From positions 682,001 through 746,000 of the forward strand of contig NZ_OY764190.1 in assembly GCF_963668215.1 (NCBI RefSeq): a DNA stretch of 64,000 nucleotides, given 5' to 3'. Each line of letters starts with the position of its first letter. Position 1 is the stretch's first letter. The stretch comes from an uncultured Desulfosarcina sp. Lineage in GTDB: Bacteria > Desulfobacterota > Desulfobacteria > Desulfobacterales > Desulfosarcinaceae. The notes beneath the pieces are model-generated. The model searched no databases and had not been told where the DNA came from. It saw nothing but the letters and a program-made list of their open reading frames with translations. Positions 40,212-48,418 of the stretch are shown one piece after another. The translations under genes were made by a program, and so were the position numbers.

Positions 40212-42062
40212 TCAATCCGTTTTCACGCCGGCTTTCTGGAGGGTGTAGATTTTAAGGCGGGCCTCCACTCCGATGGTTTCCATGACAATCTGGCGCAGGT
40301 CCGTCCGCAATTCCGGCGGAACCGGACCTTCGGCGGCAAGCAGGATGCCGACGAAGACACCCTTTTCGAGGACCGGAGACCGACCGCAAAGAATGAGTTC
40401 GAGACCGGGCTCCTGATCGATGCGGTATCTCAGCGCATCGTGAAGCACCGTTGAAATCGGATAGGCCATGGGCCTTGCCGGCCCTTCCATGATTTTGGCC
40501 GCCGACCGGTGGAACAGTGGTGCACTGAGCAATATGGCTGCCAGCAAAAGCACCAGTATCGCCCGACGGGCCCATAAAGCCGGCCCGATGCCGAGCCGAA
40601 TCCCCTGAATGCCCAGCACCCGGAAGGTGGTGGCGGCCCCTAAGGTGATGGACACCAGGTTGGTCACGTGCAAAATGGCCGCGCCTTCAAATACGCGCCA
40701 CGCCCCGCGGCTGAGACCGATTCCGGCGGTTGCCAGCGGAGGCACCAGGGCGGCTGCGATGGCCACGCCGGCCAGAGTTCCGGCCATCCCCGGCCGGGCA
40801 AACGCGTAAGCCGCCGCCGCTCCCGAAATGAACGCAACGAGCATATCCCGCACCTCGGGTCCGGTGCGTGCCATGATTTCCGACGTGAAATCCTCATTGG
40901 GATTCAAAAAGCCGATCAGTACGGACAAGGCAAACCCGAACGCGATGCCCAGAGCGATGCTGCGGATGGAAAACCTGAAAAGCCGTATGTTGCCCTGAAC
41001 GAGGGCAAAGCCCGCCCCGATCAGGGGACTCATCAACGGCGCCACCAGCATGGCACCGATGACCACGGCACCGGAGTCCTGCAAAAGGCCCAGAGCGGCG
41101 ATGGCGGTGGCCATGGCCATCATGATCAGAAAATCGGGATTGAAGCGGGCCCCGGCCAGCAGTTGATCGAACACCCGGACGCGTTCGGTGGAATTGAGTT
41201 TCGGCAGGTATCTGGCCAGCCACTCCATCAGGGCGGTAACCCGCTCTTTCCGGGCGGGGCTGTATACCACGATGGTGCCCCTGGCCTCGGTCACTGTTTC
41301 GCTTTCCTGGCGGATGTGGTGAAACCGGTGCAGCACCTGGGCGCTGGACGCTGTAATCAGCATGGTATCGTCAGGGTGCAATGCCCGCACCAGCCCCTGC
41401 ATGGTATCGGACGCCACGACAACGTCCGGCACGAATTTCTCGGACATGCCCATTCCGATTTCGCGCAGCTTCAGTTCCAGTTCCTTCCTGGCGGTTGCCC
41501 GGGCATCGGCGCCGAACGCCGGCCCTACCAGCAAGGGAACCACCGTACCGCCCTGCTGCGCCAGATCCAGTGCGAACGACAGAGAGGACTTGCTCATCGA
41601 AGACCCCATGGGAACCAATATGCGGCGCTTCTCTACAGAGCCCGAAGGAGCGGGGTCGACCAAAAGCGTTTCACACGGGGCGAAGCGAAACAGCCTTTCC
41701 GAAAAAGAGGCGCCCCCATTGCCGTCTTCCAGGCGGCCCTCGGTTCCGATGATTAGAAAATCAAAAGCATGGGCATCGAGGGTTTCGAGCACCGCCGTAA
41801 CCGGGTCGGGGTGCCGCAGATATGCAATGCCGCCATGCTGCGGATCGTCCTCGGATGGTTTCAACGCCTGGTGGACCGCACGCAGAAGACCCTCCCCGCT
41901 GATCAATCGCTCCGGCGTCAAAGGCGTCATGGGCTGGATCGGGTATCCCTTGAAACAGCACAAAATCGTCAATTGACCGAAACGGGAGTTTGGCAGCAGA
42001 TCGCCCCATTCGATCATCGCCCCGGCGTTTTCCGCATCCGTTATTACCATCAGGCTTTTCAT
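40212..42062 (-). CDS. DUF389 (TIGR00341) membrane protein with N-terminal USP-like region
   Basis: A 616-residue protein. The first 270 residues resemble two universal-stress-protein-like halves (FDFLIIGTEGRLEDGN, RRILVPMGSS). The rest is the DUF389 membrane domain with at least five helices and the family motif DSGAVVIGAMLVAPLMSPLIG. Function of DUF389 is not established. It is the last gene of a minus-strand operon with a 110-residue gene (8 bases upstream) and an MscS channel, suggesting a role in envelope stress or solute release. A fusion of a stress-sensor-like domain to DUF389 is less common than DUF389 alone. Confidence 0.8.
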   Translation of the reverse strand: MKSLMVITDAENAGAMIEWGDLLPNSRFGQLTILCCFKGYPIQPMTPLTPERLISGEGLLRAVHQALKPSEDDPQHGGIAYLRHPDPVTAVLETLDAHAFDFLIIGTEGRLEDGNGGASFSERLFRFAPCETLLVDPAPSGSVEKRRILVPMGSSMSKSSLSFALDLAQQGGTVVPLLVGPAFGADARATARKELELKLREIGMGMSEKFVPDVVVASDTMQGLVRALHPDDTMLITASSAQVLHRFHHIRQESETVTEARGTIVVYSPARKERVTALMEWLARYLPKLNSTERVRVFDQLLAGARFNPDFLIMMAMATAIAALGLLQDSGAVVIGAMLVAPLMSPLIGAGFALVQGNIRLFRFSIRSIALGIAFGFALSVLIGFLNPNEDFTSEIMARTGPEVRDMLVAFISGAAAAYAFARPGMAGTLAGVAIAAALVPPLATAGIGLSRGAWRVFEGAAILHVTNLVSITLGAATTFRVLGIQGIRLGIGPALWARRAILVLLLAAILLSAPLFHRSAAKIMEGPARPMAYPISTVLHDALRYRIDQEPGLELILCGRSPVLEKGVFVGILLAAEGPVPPELRTDLRQIVMETIGVEARLKIYTLQKAGVKTD

Positions 42063-42070
42063 GGGTTTGC

Positions 42071-42403
42071 TTATCCTTGAAGGGGACCGGAGATTTCCCT
42101 GGGGTTGTATATCTCGATATCGCCCGTGCCGTAATACGGAATCGTTGCGTCTTCGTCGTCGACCACGGTGATATTGTAAAACGCACCCGGCAAGCCCGCT
42201 TCAGCCTCTTTGCGGGTGGCCTGCCAGAGCTTCCAGGCATATCGCCAGGCCGTAACATCCGAAGTCAGCATCGCATCCGTCATCGGAGGGGAGTACACCT
42301 GTTCGAATCCCGTTTCGTTCTGCCTGTGGAAGCGGACCCGATAGCCTTTGGGTTTACGAATCCACCCATTTTCGATAACTTTCAGTCCTTCTGTGATTTT
42401 CAT
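42071..42403 (-). CDS. Conserved-looking 110-residue protein of unknown function
   Basis: Strong ribosome binding site AAGGAGG five bases before ATG 42403. Soluble, Trp- and Tyr-rich (GWIRKPKGYRVRFHRQNE, AWRYAWKLWQATRK), no membrane segment or cysteine. It lies between mscS (14 bases) and the DUF389 gene (8 bases), so all three are co-transcribed. I do not recognise the family. Confidence 0.65.
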   Translation of the reverse strand: MKITEGLKVIENGWIRKPKGYRVRFHRQNETGFEQVYSPPMTDAMLTSDVTAWRYAWKLWQATRKEAEAGLPGAFYNITVVDDEDATIPYYGTGDIEIYNPREISGPLQG

Positions 42404-42417
42404 CGGCCCTCCTTATC

Positions 42418-43299
42418 TCACGCAATCGTTTCGTCTGGTTCCGCTTGGGGGCCGGCCTCCTGGTCCGACACCGCAGCGCTGCAAATGCCCTGCTCTTCCA
42501 TCGCTTCGCGAGGATTGAGGTGCAAGTCCAATTGCGGGAATGCGAAACGAATTCCTTCCTGGTCGAACCGCAATTTGGTCTTCTCCAATAACTCGCAGCG
42601 CGCCACCCAGTAGTCCTTGTTGTCAACCCAGCAGCGGCCGCCCAACTCCACCGCACTTGCAGCCAGGTTGAGGACATAGACCATGGGCCCGGGTTTCGTC
42701 TTCACCCGGGCATCTTCGGTCATCACCGCTTCTAAAACCCGTTTGGCTTTGAGCAGATCCTGGTCGTAACAAATACTCACGTCAACCTTCACCCGGCGCG
42801 TCTGGGTGAAGTGATAGTTAATCACGACATCGTTGAGGATCTGGCTGTTGGGAACGAAAAACGTTTTTCCGTCGAAAGTTCTCAGGCGGGTGTTGATAAA
42901 CGTGATGGCCTCCACCTTGCCCAACAGGGTGCCGGCTTTGACGGTATTGCCGACCTTGAATGGCATGGAGGGAAGAAGAGGACGCAGGAAAAGAATCAGA
43001 CCGACAGCAATCAGGGCGATAATCGTTAGCAATCTGAATATGTTGGTCGGCTTGGCCCCAAATTCCACCGCCGCAAGGGCAACGACGCTGGTAACCAGCA
43101 AAATATATACGACATTGCAGGCCACGGTGGCATATACTGTTTTCGGCATGATCCGTTGCAATAAGTTGCGCAGCCCCTTGTCGATCCAGCGGGCCACCAG
43201 CAGGCCCAGGATCAGGACGGCCAGGGCAATGACCATCTCCCTGCCGTGCTGAGCAAGCGTATCGCCAAACTGCTGCATCCGGGACAGCTCAGGGTTCAT
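42418..43299 (-). CDS. mscS: Small-conductance mechanosensitive channel MscS
   Basis: A 293-residue inner-membrane channel. Three membrane helices in the first 120 residues, then the MscS beta domain with VEAITFINTRLRTFDGKTFFVPNSQILNDVVINY, a highly conserved block. It opens under membrane tension and releases solutes on osmotic downshock. The pore helix is less Gly/Ala-regular than in E. coli, so gating may differ. Ribosome binding site AAGGAGGT upstream. First gene of the three-gene operon with DUF389. C-terminal 20 residues are acidic and variable. Confidence 0.88.
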   Translation of the reverse strand: MNPELSRMQQFGDTLAQHGREMVIALAVLILGLLVARWIDKGLRNLLQRIMPKTVYATVACNVVYILLVTSVVALAAVEFGAKPTNIFRLLTIIALIAVGLILFLRPLLPSMPFKVGNTVKAGTLLGKVEAITFINTRLRTFDGKTFFVPNSQILNDVVINYHFTQTRRVKVDVSICYDQDLLKAKRVLEAVMTEDARVKTKPGPMVYVLNLAASAVELGGRCWVDNKDYWVARCELLEKTKLRFDQEGIRFAFPQLDLHLNPREAMEEQGICSAAVSDQEAGPQAEPDETIA

Positions 43300-43745
43300 C
43301 TGCTTTTACCTCCTTGACAGCGGGCTTTTTAGCCAAGCTTTTTCAATATGTTACAATAGGTTATTATGGGCGATGCATTTCTTTTATTTTTTACTTCATC
43401 TGCGAAAAACAATCAATGACCGATATTTTTGCGGGGCTTGCCGGCTTAGCGATGGGAACCACCCGTAAATACAGGCCTGCAGCACACGGGTGTCCGGGAT
43501 GACGAAGCTTGTTTTTTCGATTCCGATCTCGTCCAGGAAGAACACAAGGGTTGTCGCTCAAACCATTAAAACCAGGCCCGGGGGGTGTCAATGCGGACAG
43601 TCTCTTATGCCTGTATCGCATTGTTTATGAAGTTCGGGATAGGGTTTGGGGGTTGACACATCATCGATAAGATTTTATTCAACTTCCAACTCCTGTCCGA
43701 AGATAGGAAATGAAACCGTAACATACAATCCATTCGAAAACCTAT
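43300..43745. other. Intergenic region with a likely promoter for the ABC transporter
   Basis: Divergent promoter region between mscS and the transporter operon. TTGACA at 43653-43658 with TATTCA 17 bases downstream is a plausible plus-strand promoter, giving a leader of about 130 bases that ends in the hairpin at 43746. A 62-codon frame at 43314-43502 has no ribosome binding site and is not called. Confidence 0.4.
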
Positions 43746-43793
43746 AGCCACGAAGGCCGACACGAAAATGTGTGCAGTCTTGGTGGCTTTTTT
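43746..43793 (+). terminator. Hairpin with T run in the transporter leader
   Basis: AGCCACGAAGGCCGACAC (43746-43763) can pair imperfectly with the segment ending TCTTGGTGGCT (43778-43788), followed by six T. It has terminator form but stands only 18 bases before the substrate-binding protein start, after a likely promoter. It may be the expression platform of a metal-responsive attenuator or riboswitch, but I do not recognise an aptamer class. Confidence 0.5.
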
Positions 43794-43811
43794 ATTTGAG
43801 GGGAGCGTTTT

Positions 43812-44921
43812 ATGAAAAGATGTCTGGTTTCGTTGATCGGAGGGATTCTTTTACTAACTATATTTTCAACTGGTTGCATCGCTGAACAAAACATCGTAGA
43901 CGCCATGGGGCGGACAGTTGCCATCCCCGACAAGGTGGAAAAAGTCATCTGTTCCGGACCGGGTTGCCTGAGACTGCTCACCTATCTTCAGGCCCAGGAT
44001 CGCATTGTCGGCGTGGATGACATGGAAACCCGGCGCTCCCGTTTCGATGCCCGCCCCTATGCCCTGGCGCATCCTGAATTCAAGCAATACCCCGAATTCG
44101 GCAGTTTTCGCGGCCACGACAACCCCGAGCAGATCCTGGTTCTCGATCCTCAACCCCAGGTTATCTTTAAAACATACGCCACCATGGGCCATGATCCCAT
44201 CGAGCTTTTCCAAAAAACCGGGATCCCCGTTATTGTGCTCAATTATGGGGATCTGGGTGCGAACAGGGATCAGTTGTTCCAGGCCGTTCGCATCATGGGG
44301 CAGGCTTTGGGAGAGGAGAAGAGAGCACAGGCGGTTGTCTCCTTTTTTGAGTCGACGATTTCGGATCTGCACAGCAGAACCAGGGACATCCCTGAAAAAG
44401 ACAGGCCCTCGTGCTATGTGGGCGGCATCGCTTCCAAGGGTCCCCACGGGTACCAGTCCACGGAACCCGGATACCCCCCCCTGGCTTTCATTCATGCCAA
44501 AAACATGGCCTACGATACGGGCCTGAAAGGCAAAGCGCTGCTGCACAGCAATGTGTCCAAGGAGAAAATCGTGGAATGGGACCCGGAATTTCTGTTTCTG
44601 GACCTGTCCACCTTGCAAATGGGCGATAAGGCCGGCGGCCTATACGAGTTGAAAACCGACCCTGCATATGCATCCCTGACAGCCGTGAAGCAGGGCAAGG
44701 TGTATGGCGTGCTGCCTTATAACTGGTACACCCGGAACTTCGGCTCCATTCTGGCCAATGCCTATTATTTGGGCAAACTGCTGTATCCCGAGCATTTTAA
44801 GGACATTGATCCCAAAGCCAAAGCGGACGAAATTTATACTTTCCTGATCGGAAAAGGCGTCTTTGAAATCATGAATCAAAGTTTCGGCGGGCTGGTCTTC
44901 CAGCCGGTGCCTGTACAATAA
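43812..44921 (+). CDS. ABC transporter periplasmic binding lipoprotein, iron-complex/metal type
   Basis: A 369-residue lipoprotein: signal peptide with lipobox FSTGC (Cys 22), then the PBP fold of the FecB/BtuF class (VDAMGRTVAIPDKVEKVICSG, QILVLDPQPQVIFKTY). It captures a chelated metal or cofactor for the permease and ATPase encoded next. Relatives in anaerobes serve iron complexes, cobalamin or molybdate/tungstate; the substrate cannot be told here. Tungstate would fit the two AOR genes downstream but that is speculation. Good ribosome binding site GGGGAG. Confidence 0.85.
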   Translation: MKRCLVSLIGGILLLTIFSTGCIAEQNIVDAMGRTVAIPDKVEKVICSGPGCLRLLTYLQAQDRIVGVDDMETRRSRFDARPYALAHPEFKQYPEFGSFRGHDNPEQILVLDPQPQVIFKTYATMGHDPIELFQKTGIPVIVLNYGDLGANRDQLFQAVRIMGQALGEEKRAQAVVSFFESTISDLHSRTRDIPEKDRPSCYVGGIASKGPHGYQSTEPGYPPLAFIHAKNMAYDTGLKGKALLHSNVSKEKIVEWDPEFLFLDLSTLQMGDKAGGLYELKTDPAYASLTAVKQGKVYGVLPYNWYTRNFGSILANAYYLGKLLYPEHFKDIDPKAKADEIYTFLIGKGVFEIMNQSFGGLVFQPVPVQ

Positions 44922-44934
44922 GGGGGAGATATTC

Positions 44935-46005
44935 ATGCACCTGATGCACGGCACCCGGCATGAGGCGTATTCCCGCTACGTGGGCCGCAAGGCCGCAATG
45001 CTCATGCTGGCCGGGGTCCTGCTTGCCCTGGTTTCTCTTGTCAGCATTTCCAAAGGCGCGGCCAACCTGCCCATTCAGGAGGTGGCCAAGGTCCTGCTGG
45101 GCTATGATGTGGCCAAACGATACGAACTCATTGTCTGGAATATTCGCCTGCCCCAGGTGCTGGCCGCCATTGTCGCCGGCGCGGGATTGTCCCTTTCCGG
45201 AGCGGTCATGCAGTCGGTCCTGCGGAATCCCTTGGGATCTCCCTTTACCCTGGGCATTTCCCACGCAGCCGCCTTTGGCGCCGCCTTTGCGGTAATGATC
45301 CTTGGATCGGGAACCATGGCCAGTTCCCAGGTCGGTGCGATAACCATATCCAATCCATATGTAACAACGGGAATGGCGTTCATTTTTTCCATGGCCGCTT
45401 CGGGATTGATTGTGGGGATATCGCGCATGCGAGGGGCCACTCCGGAAATCATGGTGCTCTGTGGGGTGGCATTGGGGGCCCTGTTCACCGCGGGGACCAT
45501 GTTCCTGCAGTTCTTTGCCGACGATGTCCAGCTTGCGGCCATGGTTTTCTGGACGTTTGGAGACGTCGGACGGGCCTCGTGGTCGGAGTTGGGGGTGCTG
45601 TCGGTCATCACGCTCACCGCCTCGGCCTACTTTCTGATCAATTCCTGGAATTACAACGCCGTGGATGCCGGAGACGAAACTGCTCAGGGGTTGGGCGTCC
45701 GGGTGCAGCGTGTGCGCATCTGGGGCATGCTGGTATCCTCTCTGGTCACTGCCGTGGCCGTTTCCTTTTTAGGCATCATCGGCTTCGTGGGCCTGGTCTG
45801 CCCCCATATGGTCAGGCGGATGATCGGTGGCGATAACCGTTTTCTGCTGCCGGCTTCCATGCTCCTCGGAGCCATCCTGCTGCTTGCCTCCGATACCGTG
45901 GCCCGGCTTATCCTGGCCCCGCATCTGCTGCCCGTTTCCATCCTTACGGCCTTTATGGGAGCGCCGGTTTTCCTGGTTTTGATCATCAGAGGATATGCAA
46001 AATGA
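44935..46005 (+). CDS. ABC transporter permease, FecCD/BtuC family
   Basis: A 356-residue membrane protein with about nine or ten helices. Family blocks LSLSGAVMQSVLRNPLGSPFTLGIS, PEIMVLCGVALGALFTAG and GFVGLVCPHMVRRMIGG are clear. It forms the dimeric channel of a type II importer. It starts 13 bases after the binding protein gene with GGGGGAG upstream, and its stop overlaps the ATPase start (ATGA). Confidence 0.92.
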   Translation: MHLMHGTRHEAYSRYVGRKAAMLMLAGVLLALVSLVSISKGAANLPIQEVAKVLLGYDVAKRYELIVWNIRLPQVLAAIVAGAGLSLSGAVMQSVLRNPLGSPFTLGISHAAAFGAAFAVMILGSGTMASSQVGAITISNPYVTTGMAFIFSMAASGLIVGISRMRGATPEIMVLCGVALGALFTAGTMFLQFFADDVQLAAMVFWTFGDVGRASWSELGVLSVITLTASAYFLINSWNYNAVDAGDETAQGLGVRVQRVRIWGMLVSSLVTAVAVSFLGIIGFVGLVCPHMVRRMIGGDNRFLLPASMLLGAILLLASDTVARLILAPHLLPVSILTAFMGAPVFLVLIIRGYAK

Positions 46006-46757
46006 TTCTGGAAGTGAACGGCGTAAAATTCGGGTATAACGGAAAGGCTATTCTGAAAGATGTGCAGTTAGGCGTCAAAAAGGGCGAAATGCTCGTGATC
46101 CTGGGGCCCAATGGCGTGGGCAAAACCACCCTGTTGAGATGTATCAACGCGATTCTCAAACCCAAAACCGGAACCATTATGGTGGATGGCAGGGACGTGT
46201 TGAAAATGGAGCCCAGGGCCATCGCCCGCCGGGTGGGCTATGTGGCCCAGTACCAGGCCAGAACCCGTATGACCGCTTTTGATGCCATACTCATGGGAAG
46301 AAAACCCCATCTGCGTTTTCGTACGTCGGAAAAGGATCTTCACATGGTGGACGGGGCCATTAAAATGCTGGGTCTGGAGGAACTGGCCATGCGGCATATC
46401 GATGAAATGAGCGGTGGCGAACTGCAAAAAGTTGCCGTTGGCAGGGCATTGGTCCAGGAGCCGCGTCTGCTTCTACTGGATGAGCCGACCAGCAGCCTGG
46501 ATCTCAAAAACAGTATGAACATCCTTTCGCTTATCAAACGCGTCGTACGGGAGCATCGTGTCAGCGCAGTCATGACCATGCATAATCTCAATTCGGCCCT
46601 TCGGTTCGCAGATAAGTTTGTCTTCCTCAAAGGAGGGAAAATTCATTCGGCTGGCAAAATCGGGGAAGTTACTGAAGAAATGATAGAAGAAGTATACGAC
46701 ATCCCCGTGGAAATTCTCCACCACAAAGGCCGTCCGTTGGTGGTGCCGCTGAACTGA
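46002..46757 (+). CDS. ABC transporter ATP-binding protein, FecE/BtuD family
   Basis: A 251-residue ATPase with Walker A GPNGVGKTTLLR, signature MSGGELQKVAVGRAL, Walker B RLLLLDEPTSSLD and the switch His in AVMTMHNLNSALRF. It powers import through the FecCD-type permease, to which its gene is translationally coupled. Last gene of the three-gene transporter operon. Confidence 0.93.
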   Translation: MILEVNGVKFGYNGKAILKDVQLGVKKGEMLVILGPNGVGKTTLLRCINAILKPKTGTIMVDGRDVLKMEPRAIARRVGYVAQYQARTRMTAFDAILMGRKPHLRFRTSEKDLHMVDGAIKMLGLEELAMRHIDEMSGGELQKVAVGRALVQEPRLLLLDEPTSSLDLKNSMNILSLIKRVVREHRVSAVMTMHNLNSALRFADKFVFLKGGKIHSAGKIGEVTEEMIEEVYDIPVEILHHKGRPLVVPLN

Positions 46758-46826
46758 AGCGCAACCCTATCCGGTCAACGGACGGGCCGCACCGCTTCGA
46801 GTCGCTCTGAAATGGCAAAGGCTTGA

Positions 46827-47330
46827 TCACCCGATATCACATGGGGGCGCTTGATTTCGCACATGCGCGGGGATGAGATCGTCAACGGGTTTACCCAAAC
46901 TGCGAATGGCAACCCGGCAGGCCTTGACCCCGTGTTCGGCCTGGGATTCGAGAACGACAAACTGCCCGCCGATCTTCTCCAACAGGCACCGGTCAAATTC
47001 CATCACCTTGTAGCAGGCCTGCACATCACCACTGTCCCGCAGGGGGCACCAGACATGGGTCTCCGCAAATACCGTATCAACATCGGACGAGACGATTTTC
47101 TGCATGCCTGAAGTGGGAAACATCCGTTTCCACTCTCGACCGGCGTCTGTTATATCCTGTTTGGTTTCGGCATTCCTGATAAAAAGCGCCAGCTTGGCAT
47201 TCAATCGCATAAAATGCCTGGTAAAGCTATCCCATCCCATTCGGGCCGAGAAGGCTCCGATGGCCAAACCGGTTTTGAAAGCCGGAAAATAGATCAACGC
47301 ATCAAAAAGATTTTTGGCATTTGCCTTCAA
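46827..47330 (-). CDS. Unrecognised protein with conserved-looking cysteines
   Basis: The open frame extends to 47408 but that would overlap the DUF2059 gene; a TTG at 47330, eight bases after AGAGG, starts LKANAKNLFDALIYFP and avoids overlap, giving 168 residues. The C-terminal half has ETHVWCPLRDSGDVQACYKV and FDRCLLEKIGGQ, a Cys pattern faintly like L-2-amino-thiazoline-4-carboxylate hydrolase-type proteins, but I am not confident. Convergent with the transporter ATPase and probably co-transcribed with the DUF2059 gene. Confidence 0.5.
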   Translation of the reverse strand: MKANAKNLFDALIYFPAFKTGLAIGAFSARMGWDSFTRHFMRLNAKLALFIRNAETKQDITDAGREWKRMFPTSGMQKIVSSDVDTVFAETHVWCPLRDSGDVQACYKVMEFDRCLLEKIGGQFVVLESQAEHGVKACRVAIRSLGKPVDDLIPAHVRNQAPPCDIG

Positions 47331-47350
47331 TACGAACCCTCTTAGAGGAA

Positions 47351-48205
47351 TTATACCTCGGTCTTGCTTGTAGCGTGCGTGAGAATATCGGCAATGGTTT
47401 CTCCCCACGAGTAGCTTCCTTCCAGAAGCGCCTTTTTCAAACCCGATACAGCGGCATCATGGTAATTTTTACCCGTTGGAGAAGATGCGAATTCGATGTA
47501 TTGGTCAAGCTCCGTCTCTGTAACGTTTCTATACGTATAAAGCAAAGAAACGATTGTCTGGGCGCGCATCGCACCTTCTATCTGAGGACGGGTTTGTTCG
47601 ACAACCGCAGCCAGATTGTCATATGCTGGCTGTTGCTCCTTCGGCAGCGAGGCAACAATGGCTATGGTGATGGCAAGCTGGGTGTTCATCGCCACTTCCA
47701 CGCTGGTCTCCGTAGCTTTTACGGCATCATCCAATCGCCCTATGATTTCCAATCGTTCCGGCAACGGCGGCGATTTTTGAAGTGTCTGCGCGAATTGCTG
47801 CATCTCGGTATATTTTTCGGGTGTCGAAGCGGCCTCCTCCAGTTGGGTAAATTTACGACCTAAAGGCGAGTCAAGCCATGCCAGTACCTTTTTCAGGTCA
47901 TCAATACTCAGTTTTTCTCTGCATTCACCCAATATGGCTCTTTTGATATTTTCCGGTGCAAAGACCGTTTCTATGGACGCCCGGATTTCTCCGATGACAA
48001 TTCGGGGAATTGCTTTCAAACGGTCGTCGGTTGCAGCGACTTGGTCAAAACCGACCTGAATGACCATCGGCAATTGCACGATCTGCTCCTCCAGGCCGGA
48101 TTTGCCATACAGATCCTGCAAGAGCGCTTCCTTGCTGTCTTGTGCTGTTGTTGTAAGGGGTAGAACCAAAAAAACGATAGCCAGCTGCAAGATTTTCAAA
48201 CGCAT
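47351..48205 (-). CDS. Secreted DUF2059 protein
   Basis: Start chosen at ATG 48205 with GGAGG upstream; the open frame begins at 48316 but the extra 37 residues are not needed. The 284-residue protein has a signal peptide (LKILQLAIVFLVLPLTTTAQD) and two helical repeats, the second (ELDQYIEFASSPTGKNYHDA) being a DUF2059 block and the first (DLKKVLAWLDSPLGRKFTQLEE) related to it. Periplasmic, all-helical, function unknown. Confidence 0.75.
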   Translation of the reverse strand: MRLKILQLAIVFLVLPLTTTAQDSKEALLQDLYGKSGLEEQIVQLPMVIQVGFDQVAATDDRLKAIPRIVIGEIRASIETVFAPENIKRAILGECREKLSIDDLKKVLAWLDSPLGRKFTQLEEAASTPEKYTEMQQFAQTLQKSPPLPERLEIIGRLDDAVKATETSVEVAMNTQLAITIAIVASLPKEQQPAYDNLAAVVEQTRPQIEGAMRAQTIVSLLYTYRNVTETELDQYIEFASSPTGKNYHDAAVSGLKKALLEGSYSWGETIADILTHATSKTEV

Positions 48206-48418
48206 CGTATTCCTCCGATCCATTATTAAGCAAATTTCCATCGAGCGCATATTCCTTTGGATTTTACTGAAACGAAACACAACCGCGACTTTTTGCCATT
48301 GGCTGCAATTCGCCAATTATGAGCAATATGAAGTATCGCGTCAATTCTTATCTCTGAGAATCTGGCGGGCATCCAAGCGGGTTTCAGCGCTGTGGTCGCG
48401 GATTGGTTTACCGTGTTC

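Noticed and set aside
43314..43502. 62-codon frame upstream of the ABC transporter
   Set aside because: No ribosome binding site and no protein-like pattern; more likely leader or intergenic DNA.
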